Shown: positions 1 through 8,330, counted from the first letter of the stretch. The stretch is DNA of 64,000 nucleotides from Secundilactobacillus pentosiphilus (GCF_002217985.1 NZ_BCMI01000002.1:110492-174491), one strand, 5' to 3'. Program-made: numbers and translations. The notes: generated by a model from the sequence alone, not told the origin.

Positions 1-1318
1 TAACTAGAGAAATTTTATTTAAATCTGTGAAATAAGAATATGTGAGATTTGCTAAACTGTTAACGGACGCGATTTCTAGCGCATCCTCTTCCTTTTTAAT
101 TGGTACCATTGAATTAAACCAATCTGGCTTAATCAATACCTGTGAAAAAAATATTTTAGTTCTTAAATGCTCCTCTACTTGATAGGGATATTTATAAGGT
201 TCAACTTCGGCATGTCTTGTACTTTTACTTTCAATTAAATCATCTACTAATTTGATAACGAAGTCAGTCTGGTGGTATCGGTAATTCCCCCAAGTACCTC
301 GAGTTCGACTATTATCCGCACGCCTAACTGTTGCCCACAACAATGAATATATTTGGGCAGGTGTATAGCTTATCAACCAACGCTGAAAAGCCATCTTCAT
401 TTTATCGTGATCCGCATCACCTGAATAAGTCAATGATAGATCTTCAAATAAATAGATAACAAGTTGATTCAGTTCTGACAATACTAGTTCAAGATAGACT
501 TCATTCACCTTCGAAGGTATAAAATCCAATGGAAATCCTGCATTCGGACTCTTTAAAATCTCTAGTAGTTGGTCATTGTCTGTATTTTTACGAACAATAT
601 TTATATCCCAACTAACTTTATCTAAAAAGAAATTGTATTCGTTTTCATTTTCATCTACCTCAATAGCCTCACTTGGACTTTCTACGGATACAACAAGTAC
701 TCCACTTCTTGCTAAATGCCTTAATGTTGTAATGCTGATCTCATTCTCCATATCAGGTAATGAATTAAACGACCCAATATTTGTTAAATTACTGGCATGG
801 AGACTCTGTAATATTACAGCCAAGTCCAAAACATAGTCTAGTGATAAATCAGCATAGTCAATCGGTGGATAGTTGCTCCGATTTTGTTTCTCGATGAGTT
901 TTTTACGGGTTTGAACTACTTCTCTTCTCTTCTTTTGACATCCCATACAATTACAAATACGATTGATTCCCGAATATCTAAGGTTATTTCTAAAAATTGT
1001 GTGGTGGCAATGAGGACAAACAATATTCTTATCCCAATCATCCTTCCTAGTTCTAGAGGGTAAATCAACAAACATATCATTGTTATCATATGGACATTGA
1101 ATTTCTGAATCAATCTGTGGAAGTTCTTTGGCTACATCACCGGGTTGCATTTTAAGATGATACTTTTTGAGAATATCTGATACTTTATCCTCACTAAAAT
1201 AATAATCATTTAGTAACTGGGACAGTGCTTCCCCTGGCATGTCGCTAAACACGTTACTTTCTTTAAACCGTACTTTAGAAAGGTCTAAATCTAACAGATT
1301 TAATTTGATATTTGCCAA
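1..1318 (-). CDS. Hypothetical Cys-rich protein, C-terminus outside the window
   Basis: An open frame runs from about 1318 off the left edge, giving at least 439 residues without a stop. I chose the TTG at 1318 because GAGGTG lies six bases upstream; a GTG at 1327 is in frame but overlaps that ribosome site. Near the N-terminus are spaced cysteines at about residues 75, 101, 104, 122, 124 and 127 (CPYD, CPHCHH and CNCMGC), which look like a zinc-ribbon or other metal-binding module. The rest is rich in acidic and aromatic residues with no membrane segment. I do not recognise the family. The gene is more AT-rich than the core genes to the right, which suggests accessory or transferred DNA. A nucleic-acid-binding role is only an inference from the cysteine module. 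Confidence 0.6.
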   Translation of the reverse strand, partial: MANIKLNLLDLDLSKVRFKESNVFSDMPGEALSQLLNDYYFSEDKVSDILKKYHLKMQPGDVAKELPQIDSEIQCPYDNNDMFVDLPSRTRKDDWDKNIVCPHCHHTIFRNNLRYSGINRICNCMGCQKKRREVVQTRKKLIEKQNRSNYPPIDYADLSLDYVLDLAVILQSLHASNLTNIGSFNSLPDMENEISITTLRHLARSGVLVVSVESPSEAIEVDENENEYNFFLDKVSWDINIVRKNTDNDQLLEILKSPNAGFPLDFIPSKVNEVYLELVLSELNQLVIYLFEDLSLTYSGDADHDKMKMAFQRWLISYTPAQIYSLLWATVRRADNSRTRGTWGNYRYHQTDFVIKLVDDLIESKSTRHAEVEPYKYPYQVEEHLRTKIFFSQVLIKPDWFNSMVPIKKEEDALEIASVNSLANLTYSYFTDLNKISLV

Positions 1319-1379
1319 ACTGCTCACCTCAATATAGTAAAAATTAATAGGTTAATAATATTTAATTATACAGGTTATT

Positions 1380-1407
1380 AAAAAAGACGCCCGTTTTTTT
1401 GAGCGCC
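1380..1407 (-). terminator. Terminator of the SDR operon
   Basis: On the minus strand GGCGCTC pairs with GGGCGTC, with two G-T wobbles, and a run of T follows. It lies just downstream of the SDR stop codon and also separates that operon from the Cys-rich gene. Confidence 0.7.
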
Positions 1408-1441
1408 TAAATACATTTCTTCAATTTTTAACCCTTATCGC

Positions 1442-2200
1442 TTACCAAGGTAACTTACCCGCATTTTCCGTAAAGGTTCCCGTGGTAGCATCATTCATTG
1501 GCAAACTAGCCATCTTGATGATCTGTGCCGCACCGGTAGCAACGTCCTGCATCCCTGCTGGAGCAGGTGCGTCTTCTGGCCGGCCACCGAAACCAGTAGC
1601 AGTCCAGCCGGGGTTGACTGAGTTAACCGTAATGCCCTCATCCGCTAACTCTTTACTGAAGATGATCGTGGCAAAGTTAACCGAGGCCTTTGATGACTGG
1701 TAACCCAGTGAATTAACCTTGTAGAACCGTGAGTTGGGATCACTGGCCAGGCCCATGGAGCCCATGTTGCTGGAAACGTTGATGATTTTGGCTGGCTGAG
1801 CTGCCTTTAATAATGGAATCATCGCCTGAGTGACATCGATCAGGCCAAAGTAGTTCACGTCAAAGTCTTGACGGATAGTGTCTGTACTAAGTTCTGAAGC
1901 TGACTGATGGTGGTCCATTGCGATTCCCGCATTGTTGATTAGGATGCTGAGATAACCGTAATCGGCCTTAATTTTTGCCGCTGCAGCTTTGATCTGTGCC
2001 TTATCGGTAACGTCTAGCTGAATGAAATCAGCTTTAATCCCGTCATTTTTAAGCTGTTCAACCGCTTTTACACCACGTTCTGGGTTACGGGCACCGATCA
2101 AGATATGCTGTCCCTTCTTACCCAGTGCTTGGGCGGTAGCAAAACCGATCCCTTTATCAGCACCAGTAATCAGTGTCAAAGTTACTTTTTCTTCTGCCAT
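1442..2200 (-). CDS. Short-chain dehydrogenase/reductase (SDR)
   Basis: A 252-residue classical SDR, the usual length for the family. Visible motifs are the glycine-rich cofactor site TGADKGIG near residue 14, NNAG near residue 90, a catalytic Ser in NVSSNMG, and the YxxxK pair in YQSSKAS. It should be a soluble NAD(P)-dependent oxidoreductase; the substrate cannot be read from the sequence. It lies 42 bp after the NTF2-like gene on the same strand, so the two are probably one transcript. A MarR-type gene is divergent from them. SDR plus NTF2/SnoaL-like pairs often handle small carbonyl compounds, and the MarR neighbour suggests induction by such a compound. Both points are inference. Confidence 0.9.
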   Translation of the reverse strand: MAEEKVTLTLITGADKGIGFATAQALGKKGQHILIGARNPERGVKAVEQLKNDGIKADFIQLDVTDKAQIKAAAAKIKADYGYLSILINNAGIAMDHHQSASELSTDTIRQDFDVNYFGLIDVTQAMIPLLKAAQPAKIINVSSNMGSMGLASDPNSRFYKVNSLGYQSSKASVNFATIIFSKELADEGITVNSVNPGWTATGFGGRPEDAPAPAGMQDVATGAAQIIKMASLPMNDATTGTFTENAGKLPW

Positions 2201-2242
2201 AGTTAGTGATTCTCCTTATCGTTTAAAATGATGATGGTTTAA

Positions 2243-2827
2243 TTAGTCGTTTTCGTGAAGCCAGTTTTCTGTTTTTTGATAGAGCCCGTCTTCATCGGCC
2301 TTGCGGTCAGTTCCCATTAAGTCTTGGCTGATTTCACCACCGGCTTTGATGCGGCCATAAGCAAGAAAACGATAGCTCCGGCGTAATTTGGCAACGTCAT
2401 CTGCGTTAACCTTGAGATCTTGACCAGGGATTGCCGGCTGCATTTTATCGGCTTCATCGATTGAAGTTAAGTTAACGATTTTCCATGCGTTATCCCGCTT
2501 TTCAACCCGGTAGATCAGACGCATATAGGATTCAATGACCGCTTCAACGCCGTTAATCATCTGCCAGTGATTAGTGGTTGATGAAAGTTCAACGTAGGCC
2601 CGGTTCCCATTTTGGTGGACGATTGGTGTGCCAAAACGTCCCACGATCGGTAATGAATTGGCAAAATCCGCCGGCTGCTTGCCTAAAAAGGTTGAAACCG
2701 GGCCGCTTTGCCAGCTAGTCGTCACCGTTGCATCCGGAAAATAACAATCAGCGGCTTCCTTAACGTGCCGACCCCGATACATCCGTTCCTTCAATACAAG
2801 TTGACTAATTGCTTCAAAATCATTCAT
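2243..2827 (-). CDS. SnoaL/NTF2-like domain protein
   Basis: About 194 residues from the ATG at 2827. An ATG 21 bases further upstream reads MKGTWVI but overlaps the AAAGGA ribosome site, so I prefer the internal start. The N-terminal part (EAISQLVLKERMYRGRHVKEAADCYFPDATVTTSW) and the later strand pattern (VIESYMRLIYRVEKRDNAWKIVNL, which alternates as a beta sheet) fit the cone-shaped SnoaL/NTF2 fold. Members may be small isomerases, cyclases or ligand-binding proteins; no specific activity can be assigned. It is first in an apparent operon with the SDR gene and divergent from the MarR gene. Confidence 0.75.
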   Translation of the reverse strand: MNDFEAISQLVLKERMYRGRHVKEAADCYFPDATVTTSWQSGPVSTFLGKQPADFANSLPIVGRFGTPIVHQNGNRAYVELSSTTNHWQMINGVEAVIESYMRLIYRVEKRDNAWKIVNLTSIDEADKMQPAIPGQDLKVNADDVAKLRRSYRFLAYGRIKAGGEISQDLMGTDRKADEDGLYQKTENWLHEND

Positions 2828-2847
2828 TATTACCCACGTTCCTTTCA

Positions 2848-2994
2848 ATCAAGCGTTGACCTACAATTATACGTACAATATCAAATAGTCTATAATTGAC
2901 AGGAATCTACTTTATACTTACAATTGATAATTGTCAATTGTTTATAATCGGTTACACTTTATTAATCTTAAAACTTCACTAAGGAAGTGACGAA
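2848..2994. promoter_or_regulatory. Divergent promoter region with MarR-type operator
   Basis: The 147 bp between the SnoaL-like gene and the marR gene contains the inverted repeat ACAATTGA-N6-TCAATTGT at 2920-2941. Related half sites (CAATTATA, TATAATTGACA) lie to the left. An AT-rich dyad in the space between a MarR gene and its divergent target is the normal autoregulatory arrangement. This is inference from position and symmetry. Confidence 0.6.
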
Positions 2995-3486
2995 ATGACA
3001 GCGAATACTAACGATGCTTTAGAACTGGAACGGCTGTTTACCGATTTGACCCAGGCAATCACTCAAAACCGGACGCTGGATGAATTTGGTCTCACACGGC
3101 TCCAGGCCATTACCCTAAAGAACGTTTATACCCGAATCGGTATCAGTATGAGCCAGCTGGCTGACACTACCGGCATCTCACGGGCACAATTAACACGTTT
3201 GATTACCACGCTAGAAAAACGGGATCTGGTCGAACGCCGGCACAATGAAGATAATCGCCGAGTGGTCAACGTTTATGGCACCGAACATGGGAAGAACGTT
3301 ATCCGTGAACACAGCCAGCTGATTGCTAACCGGATCCAATCCCATACCAAAAACTTATCCCCGGCTGAACAAACTGCCTTGACTCATCACTTACGTGAGG
3401 CCATTCGGCTGATGGTCAAAGCGGGAATCATTACACCAGACGATCAGTCGCCGCTGAGTCAAATCAGCAAAGATCAACCCAAATAA
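2995..3486 (+). CDS. MarR-family transcriptional regulator
   Basis: 163 residues, typical for MarR. The winged-helix core runs from about residue 30 to 105: LTRLQAITLKNVYTRIG, then MSQLADTTGISRAQLTRLITTLEKRDLVERR as helix-turn-helix, and the wing NEDNRRVVNVYGTEHG. Helices at each end would form the dimer interface. The ATG follows AAGGAAGTGACGAA. It is divergent from the NTF2-like/SDR pair and probably represses that pair and itself through the dyad between them. The ligand is unknown. A strong terminator follows the stop. Confidence 0.9.
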   Translation: MTANTNDALELERLFTDLTQAITQNRTLDEFGLTRLQAITLKNVYTRIGISMSQLADTTGISRAQLTRLITTLEKRDLVERRHNEDNRRVVNVYGTEHGKNVIREHSQLIANRIQSHTKNLSPAEQTALTHHLREAIRLMVKAGIITPDDQSPLSQISKDQPK

Positions 3487-3489
3487 TCT

Positions 3490-3531
3490 AAAAAGCGTTA
3501 GAAGGTTAAGTGCCTTCTAACGCTTTTTTAA
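3490..3531 (+). terminator. Terminator after marR
   Basis: A 16 bp perfect stem (AAAAAGCGTTAGAAGG and its complement) with a 7-base loop, ending in a T run. It may also serve the opposite strand. Confidence 0.9.
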
Positions 3532-3537
3532 CTACAT

Positions 3538-3741
3538 TTATTGTTGCGTACCTGCTAAATTGTTAGGAATCAACATCCGGTATAACTCCAGCACTTCGGC
3601 CTGCGGAATTGGTTCTGGCGCCGCCGCAATTTCCTGTGCGAAGTGCAAAATTGCCCCACCAAGAAACTCACTGACAAACTGTCTTCTGGCAATTGGATAG
3701 TCCCGTAAAATCAGGATTTGCTGCGCGGTGCCGCTTAACAC
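3538..3741 (-). pseudogene. C-terminal remnant of a TetR-like regulator
   Basis: A 67-codon open frame whose only available start is a GTG with no ribosome site. The text (LILRDYPIARRQFVSEFLGGAILHFAQEI ... EVLELYRMLIPNNL) resembles the ligand-binding C-terminal helices of TetR-family regulators. No helix-turn-helix part is found upstream; the frame is closed by TGA just before the GTG. DUF2316 genes commonly sit next to TetR regulators, which fits a decayed partner here. The assignment rests on helix pattern and context, so it is moderate at best. Confidence 0.4.
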
Positions 3742-3828
3742 TGACTTGACACCTGATCAGCTAGAAGCCTTTGCGCATGGTAACGCCGAACGAATTTTTC
3801 ATCTGAATTAGAAAGGAATCTGATTGTA

Positions 3829-4140
3829 ATGACTTTAAATCCACAGCAAATTAAAAATACCCAAAATGAATTACAGCAAAATTTTGAACTTAGCGGTTTG
3901 ACGAAGGAACAAGTCGCTAGCGACCTGCACATTAGTCTCACCAAATTAAACCACTTATTTACACTGACACAAAGCTCGCTGAATGACCCCTGGATCTTGC
4001 GTAACTACCTTACTAAAAAAGTTGAAGCACTAGGTAAAAAGCCGGTACCTTTCACCGCTCTAGTTGGTGATTGGCACCAGTACTGGTTCTTGGATAGTGG
4101 CCTGATTGATGCACGGAAGATGTCGGCTGGGGACGATTAA
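3829..4140 (+). CDS. DUF2316 family protein
   Basis: 103 residues, the usual size for DUF2316. The recognisable text is MTLNPQQIKNTQNELQQNF, a helix-turn-helix-like middle (LTKEQVASDLHISLTKLNHLF), and the end (PFTALVGDWHQYWFLDSGLIDARK). The family is a small cytoplasmic protein of unknown function, often encoded beside a TetR regulator; here only a fragment of such a regulator remains. AAAGGA precedes the ATG by 11 bases. The HTH-like segment makes DNA binding possible but unproven. Confidence 0.8.
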   Translation: MTLNPQQIKNTQNELQQNFELSGLTKEQVASDLHISLTKLNHLFTLTQSSLNDPWILRNYLTKKVEALGKKPVPFTALVGDWHQYWFLDSGLIDARKMSAGDD

Positions 4141-4233
4141 TGATTGATTATTGCTGGATAGATTCTTACTTTAAAATTGCAGTATGCAGTATAATGATGC
4201 TGTTTAAAAAACTATTATGGGAAGATGATTTAA

Positions 4234-4656
4234 ATGGTTCAATCCAAACGTCTCGTTGCATTAACACTTAGTGCAGGCATGCTTTTACCAGTCTTTTGTG
4301 CCCCACTGACAGCCAGTGCAAAGACAACCTATCTGCCATCGTCAGTTCGCAGTCATACCTGGTACCGGCTGACCGATGGCTCCCAAGGTGGTTTTCATGA
4401 TAAGACCACGTTTAGGGGCAATCACATGACCGTAAAAAGCTATGGTCATACCTACCATTGGTCACTAACCAGTTTAAAGAAACACAGTAAGTCAACTTAT
4501 TATGGCCGGCTGCATTATTCGAAGAAATATTCTGAACTGATTAAGGTTAAGGTCATTAGCTCAAAGCACTTTGATTTTATTCCAAAACACTCCTATGGAA
4601 CTATAGGTAACTACAAGGGCACTGATCGAGTTGGTGCTATCATTTTCAGACGTTAA
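4234..4656 (+). CDS. Small secreted basic protein
   Basis: 140 residues with a clear signal peptide: basic start (MVQSKR), hydrophobic core to about residue 24, and cleavage probably after ASA near residue 29. The mature part of about 110 residues is rich in Lys, His, Ser and Tyr, has no anchor motif or cysteine, and should be released or bound to the wall by charge. Small extracellular proteins of this kind are frequent in lactobacilli and mostly uncharacterised. It lies alone between two other single genes and ends at a long hairpin. Confidence 0.7.
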   Translation: MVQSKRLVALTLSAGMLLPVFCAPLTASAKTTYLPSSVRSHTWYRLTDGSQGGFHDKTTFRGNHMTVKSYGHTYHWSLTSLKKHSKSTYYGRLHYSKKYSELIKVKVISSKHFDFIPKHSYGTIGNYKGTDRVGAIIFRR

Positions 4657-4662
4657 AATAAT

Positions 4663-4710
4663 AAGAGGAAGCCCCAATGTTTCACATGAAACATTGGGGC
4701 TTCCTCTTTG
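4663..4710. terminator. Long hairpin terminator with parS-like core
   Basis: A 22 bp stem (4663-4684 with 4687-4708) closes the secreted-protein gene. Its tip contains TGTTTCACATGAAACA at 4678-4693, which differs from the ParB site form TGTTTCACGTGAAACA at one position. Confidence 0.75.
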
Positions 4711-4826
4711 GTTTCTAATTAGTAGCGTTACCCACTAGAATTACAAGAATAATAAGCAGTATAATGTTAAGGCATTGTTTTCATCAGCTTAAATTCAACA
4801 ATAATTAATCAGCTAGGAGTTTTCTA

Positions 4827-6008
4827 ATGACCAAACCAATGAACAAAGTTTTAAAAGAACAGTTTTTCGTCGATGATCTTTCTGATGATCAAAAAAAGGT
4901 CATCACCAATATCAACGACTACATTAAGCAAGGACTCAACAGCAAGACTTCCTCCGTTGCCATCATCGAAGGGGCTGCGGGAACCGGTAAATCAGTTGTT
5001 CTGATGGAACTAGTGCGCCAATATATGACGGATAAGCGCTATAAAACTTCGCTGGTAGTCAACCATCCGGAACTCTATAAAGCTTACCGGGAAATGGGTT
5101 CAGCCATTCCTAATATGAATGTTGGTACCATTCGCCGACCAACGTCACTCATCAACTACGCGCAAAAGCATCATGAGAAATACGACATTATTTTCGTTGA
5201 TGAAGCGCATCTGCTTTATTCCAAATCAGAACCCTACGCGCATTATCGCGGCCAAAACCAGCTGACCGATTTAATGAATTTAGCCAAAGTGGTCGTTGTC
5301 GTGTACGACTTCGATCAGGTCTTTCAATCAAAGATGTACTGGGACAAGGACCTGCTCTTCAAGACCATTGGTAACCACCCCTACAAACAGTTCAACATGA
5401 ACTTCCAGTACCGGATGGTTGCTAGTGATGAACAGGTTAAATGGATGAACGATTTAACTGAAGAAAAGCCCATCAAACCGTTCCCCAACAACAGTGATTT
5501 CGAATTCAAAGTGTTCGATAAAGCTGGCGAGATGTTTGAAAAAATTAAGGAACAAAACAAGAAATATGGCATGAGCCGCATGGTCGCTACCTCTGGTTTC
5601 CCACGAATTGACGGCCGCCATAACGTTGAAATGGACACCTTTAACCTGCCATGGGACGAATGGGATCCGCAGCGGACACCGTGGGCGAAACGTGAAGGCT
5701 CCATTACCCAAGTTGGGACTATTTATACCCTGCAAGGCTTCGATTTAAACTACGTCGGCATGGTTATCGGCCCATCATTCGGTTATGACAAAGAAACTGA
5801 TACGATGACGGTCATTCCCGAAAAGTATTCGCATAAGGAAGTCTTCAAAAAGCGCAAAGACCGGAAGTTTACCCGTGATGAATACAAAGCGTTTATTGCT
5901 AATGTTTTGAATGTTCTAATCAAGCGTGGTAAGTATGGACTTTATCTGACTGCTTACGATGATGCTTTGCGGACACGGTTGTTGGAATTAAATAATACAA
6001 GTAAGTAG
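4827..6008 (+). CDS. DUF2075 helicase-like ATPase
   Basis: 393 residues starting at an ATG preceded by AGGAG. A Walker A motif GAAGTGKS lies at about residues 49-56 and a Walker B/DEAH-type box (IIFVDEAHLL) at about 121-130. A later NFQYRM segment and VGTIYTLQGFDLNYVGMVIG resemble helicase motifs of superfamily 1. This fits the DUF2075 (Schlafen group 3-like) family, found alone or in phage-defence and mobile contexts. It is probably a soluble nucleic-acid-dependent ATPase; substrate and role are unknown. The gene is monocistronic, with terminators on both sides and no restriction or nuclease partner next to it. Confidence 0.85.
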   Translation: MTKPMNKVLKEQFFVDDLSDDQKKVITNINDYIKQGLNSKTSSVAIIEGAAGTGKSVVLMELVRQYMTDKRYKTSLVVNHPELYKAYREMGSAIPNMNVGTIRRPTSLINYAQKHHEKYDIIFVDEAHLLYSKSEPYAHYRGQNQLTDLMNLAKVVVVVYDFDQVFQSKMYWDKDLLFKTIGNHPYKQFNMNFQYRMVASDEQVKWMNDLTEEKPIKPFPNNSDFEFKVFDKAGEMFEKIKEQNKKYGMSRMVATSGFPRIDGRHNVEMDTFNLPWDEWDPQRTPWAKREGSITQVGTIYTLQGFDLNYVGMVIGPSFGYDKETDTMTVIPEKYSHKEVFKKRKDRKFTRDEYKAFIANVLNVLIKRGKYGLYLTAYDDALRTRLLELNNTSK

Positions 6009-6028
6009 AATTAACCTACTCAACAAAT

Positions 6029-6066
6029 AAAAGCAGACCGGAAATTTCTCGGTCTGCTTTTTTATG
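6029..6066. terminator. Bidirectional terminator between convergent genes
   Basis: AAAGCAGACCG pairs with CGGTCTGCTTT around a short loop, with T runs on both strands. It serves the DUF2075 gene and the convergent DUF1835-like gene. Confidence 0.85.
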
Positions 6067-6075
6067 AATATTAAG

Positions 6076-6792
6076 TTAGTTGCCATTGGACGCAAGTCTG
6101 TTCAATCTATACCGATACCACCAGTCTGGCACATCCACGGGATAGTTACCCATCGCTTCACCAATGACTCGGATTGCTGGCCAGCTAGTTAATTTCTCTA
6201 AGCTCAAAAAGTGATCAAAAAAGGTCTCACCAACACCAACGACTGTTCCGTTTAGGTTCACCCTTACAGGTGCGTTCTCTTCCAACACTGCTTGCCATCC
6301 ATTTGCATACGACTGACGCTCATCGATTGATAAGGGATGTTCATTCTGCAATACGGACTGAATATCAGCAAAATCGAGTTCACCTAAATGTGAGACTCGG
6401 TACAATGCTGACCATTTTTTCGCTTTTGGCAACATTAATGGCACCCGCACTTGCGTAACCCGATTAGTTACACGCTGAGTTAACTGGCAAAACCAGTAAA
6501 ACCCAACCTGGTCATCTGCCGTTTCACTCCACCATACTCGCAACGGCTCTCCAGCAGCAATGGCTGATTTAAGCTGCTCTATCTGTTTCATAATAGATGT
6601 CCGTAATTCATCAGCTGTTTGCCCATCGGTATTATGGCTAGCTTTCAATTGCCAAAATGAGTCCTTAGCACCGCTAAATCGGTGTAAATTCCCAAATTGG
6701 GCATCTAACTGCAAACCGATTGTTGGCATTTTTGCTTCATATTTCAACATACCCGCAAAACTTTCGTCAAAAGTTACTTCCACGGCCGTCAC
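6076..6792 (-). CDS. DUF1835-like protein
   Basis: 238 residues. The start (MTAVEVTFDESFAGMLKYE) matches the opening strand of DUF1835 proteins, whose signature is a VTFSESAAGSLK-type segment. The middle (LRVWWSETADDQVGFYWFCQL) and the end (FFDHFLSLEKLTSWPAIRVIGEAMG) fit the accompanying DUF3658 part. No catalytic residues are known for the family and no function can be given. It follows the GrpB gene by 21 bp on the same strand, so rlmH, grpB and this gene may be cotranscribed. Confidence 0.6.
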   Translation of the reverse strand: MTAVEVTFDESFAGMLKYEAKMPTIGLQLDAQFGNLHRFSGAKDSFWQLKASHNTDGQTADELRTSIMKQIEQLKSAIAAGEPLRVWWSETADDQVGFYWFCQLTQRVTNRVTQVRVPLMLPKAKKWSALYRVSHLGELDFADIQSVLQNEHPLSIDERQSYANGWQAVLEENAPVRVNLNGTVVGVGETFFDHFLSLEKLTSWPAIRVIGEAMGNYPVDVPDWWYRYRLNRLASNGN

Positions 6793-6813
6793 CCCTTATC
6801 TTATTTTCAGCAT

Positions 6814-7395
6814 CTATTTAACCGGTCGATAGCTGCCGTTAAATGCTTCTCGTCCTTTTTGCGTATACCTAGTCACAAAATCCGTTTTAGCAGCAGTGTA
6901 AGCGTCACGGTTATACTTGTACTTTTGTTCTAACTTTAGTTTTAGTTCCCCATACTGCTTCGCTATTTCCGGATTTACTATCAAATAATCGCGAAAATAG
7001 AGCTCTCCCCAATCACCAGCTGGTTTAACGTGTAAATGGTACACCTTTTCTGCAAAGCCAGTAGGTAGATACCCTTTATTCAAATCGATTGTTTTTAAAC
7101 GGTTATTTCTAGCCATGACCAGCCATTTCAATGATTGCAAATCTGAAATGACACTGTCCAGATCATACGAACCAACAAGTTCTAACAAAATATCAACCGT
7201 GGGCTTCGCAATTAATTCAGGCACAGACGTACTGCCAATGTGATTAATGCGATAAATAGCCGCACTATGCAAATGTTGGACTATCTTTTGTTTTTCGTCC
7301 GCATACCACAGCTGATAATTCGGATTAGGTGCTTTCAACACAATTGGAAATAGCTGCCAAAGCTCATGAAGACTCATTTCTTCTAATTTTTTCAT
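6814..7395 (-). CDS. GrpB family nucleotidyltransferase-like protein
   Basis: 193 residues from the ATG at 7395, chosen because GAGGAGAA lies seven bases upstream. A longer reading from 7434 would overlap rlmH. The GrpB signature is clear: HSAAIYRINHIGSTSVPELIAKPTVDILLEL, where GS plus the later Asp pair is the nucleotidyltransferase-like core, followed by YHLHVKPAGDWGELYFRDYLIVNPEIAKQY. GrpB proteins are distant members of the nucleotidyltransferase superfamily with unknown substrate. The start lies 13 bp after the rlmH stop. Confidence 0.9.
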   Translation of the reverse strand: MKKLEEMSLHELWQLFPIVLKAPNPNYQLWYADEKQKIVQHLHSAAIYRINHIGSTSVPELIAKPTVDILLELVGSYDLDSVISDLQSLKWLVMARNNRLKTIDLNKGYLPTGFAEKVYHLHVKPAGDWGELYFRDYLIVNPEIAKQYGELKLKLEQKYKYNRDAYTAAKTDFVTRYTQKGREAFNGSYRPVK

Positions 7396-7408
7396 GAAGT
7401 AATTCTCC

Positions 7409-7888
7409 TCACTTATGATACGGACTGCCCTCATTAATCATAAATGCTCGGTAGATCTGCTCCGTAAGTACCAGCCGCATCAGCTGGTGTGGCAGCGTAA
7501 ACCGCCCAAACGAAATCTGGGTATCCGCACGCTTCAAGACTTCTGTTGCTAAGCCCAGCGAACCACCGATCACAAAGGTAATATCGGAGTGCCCATACGT
7601 GGTAAGATCCTTGATTTCCTTGGCAAATTCCTCTGACGAGCGTTCCTTCCCTAAAATGGCCAGTGCATAAACGTATTCGCGGTCTTTAATTTTAGCTAAA
7701 ATCCGGTCGCCTTCTTTTTGCATCACCTGATCCATCTCAGAATCACTTAAGCTCTCCGGTGCTTTTTCGTCAGGTACTTCCACGATTTGAAATTTGCAAA
7801 ATCGTGACAGCCGTTTCGCGTATTCAGCAATGCCTTGTTTAAAATATTTCTCCTTTAATTTACCGACTACCACCAATTTAATGTTCAT
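7409..7888 (-). CDS. rlmH: 23S rRNA pseudouridine-1915 N3-methyltransferase RlmH
   Basis: 159 residues, the standard length. RlmH is a SPOUT enzyme that methylates pseudouridine 1915 of 23S rRNA in the assembled 70S ribosome. Family text is nearly complete: [27 protein letters not shown] at the start, the AdoMet-binding knot FVIGGSLGL near residue 105, and the end [24 protein letters not shown] stands just upstream of the ATG. The gene ends the wal-htrA-rlmH block conserved near the origin in many Lactobacillales and probably has its own promoter at 8023-8052. Confidence 0.97.
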   Translation of the reverse strand: MNIKLVVVGKLKEKYFKQGIAEYAKRLSRFCKFQIVEVPDEKAPESLSDSEMDQVMQKEGDRILAKIKDREYVYALAILGKERSSEEFAKEIKDLTTYGHSDITFVIGGSLGLATEVLKRADTQISFGRFTLPHQLMRLVLTEQIYRAFMINEGSPYHK

Positions 7889-7899
7889 AACTTTCTCCT

Positions 7900-8230
7900 C
7901 ATTTTAAGTTGTCCACAAAGTTATCCACAGGCTGATGTGGTTAATTTTGTTCCCTTTGTGGACGGTTATTCGCTTGCTAAAAATAAATATTCATTTTCAT
8001 TTCACACTGTCTTATAGGGTCTATTGTACCAATGTAAACGCCGTCATAGCAACGTTTTATTAAAATATGATTAACCCCGTTTTTTAGTTATCCACAATCT
8101 GTTCATAGTTTTCGAGGCACGCCTGGAGGAAACCGGCAACCACGGTGTTTCTACCAATTTAAATGTTATCCACAAAGTTATCCACAGTTTCTTGTGGATT
8201 ACTCACACTTCCGAATTTTCCACAACTGTA
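7900..8230. other. DnaA-box cluster between rlmH and htrA
   Basis: Four exact TTATCCACA boxes (7921-7929, 8088-8096, 8166-8174, 8178-8186) plus near matches TTGTCCACA at 7909, AATCCACA (reverse) at 8193-8200 and TTTTCCACA at 8216. They surround the rlmH promoter. The density equals that of the two oriC clusters, but this site is about 39 kb away from oriC. Confidence 0.75.
8023..8052 (-). promoter_or_regulatory. Probable rlmH promoter
   Basis: On the minus strand TTGCTA (8052-8047) and TACAAT (8028-8023) are separated by 18 bp. It lies between groups of DnaA boxes, so DnaA could influence it. Confidence 0.5.
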
Positions 8231-8330
8231 GCGCTTACTATATTCGACTACTGACAATAGACATACCATTAAAACGGTACTCATCCATCCGTGAATATCG
8301 CGAACATTCGTCTTTTTCATCACATACGAA

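Noticed and set aside
903..930. Apparent frameshift in the partial left-hand gene
   Set aside because: A second reading of the repeated AGAGAAGAGA stretch showed that a single frame continues without a stop.
576..1113. Short frames on both strands inside the Cys-rich gene
   Set aside because: They lie within the long open frame from 1318, have no ribosome sites, and their translations look like noise.
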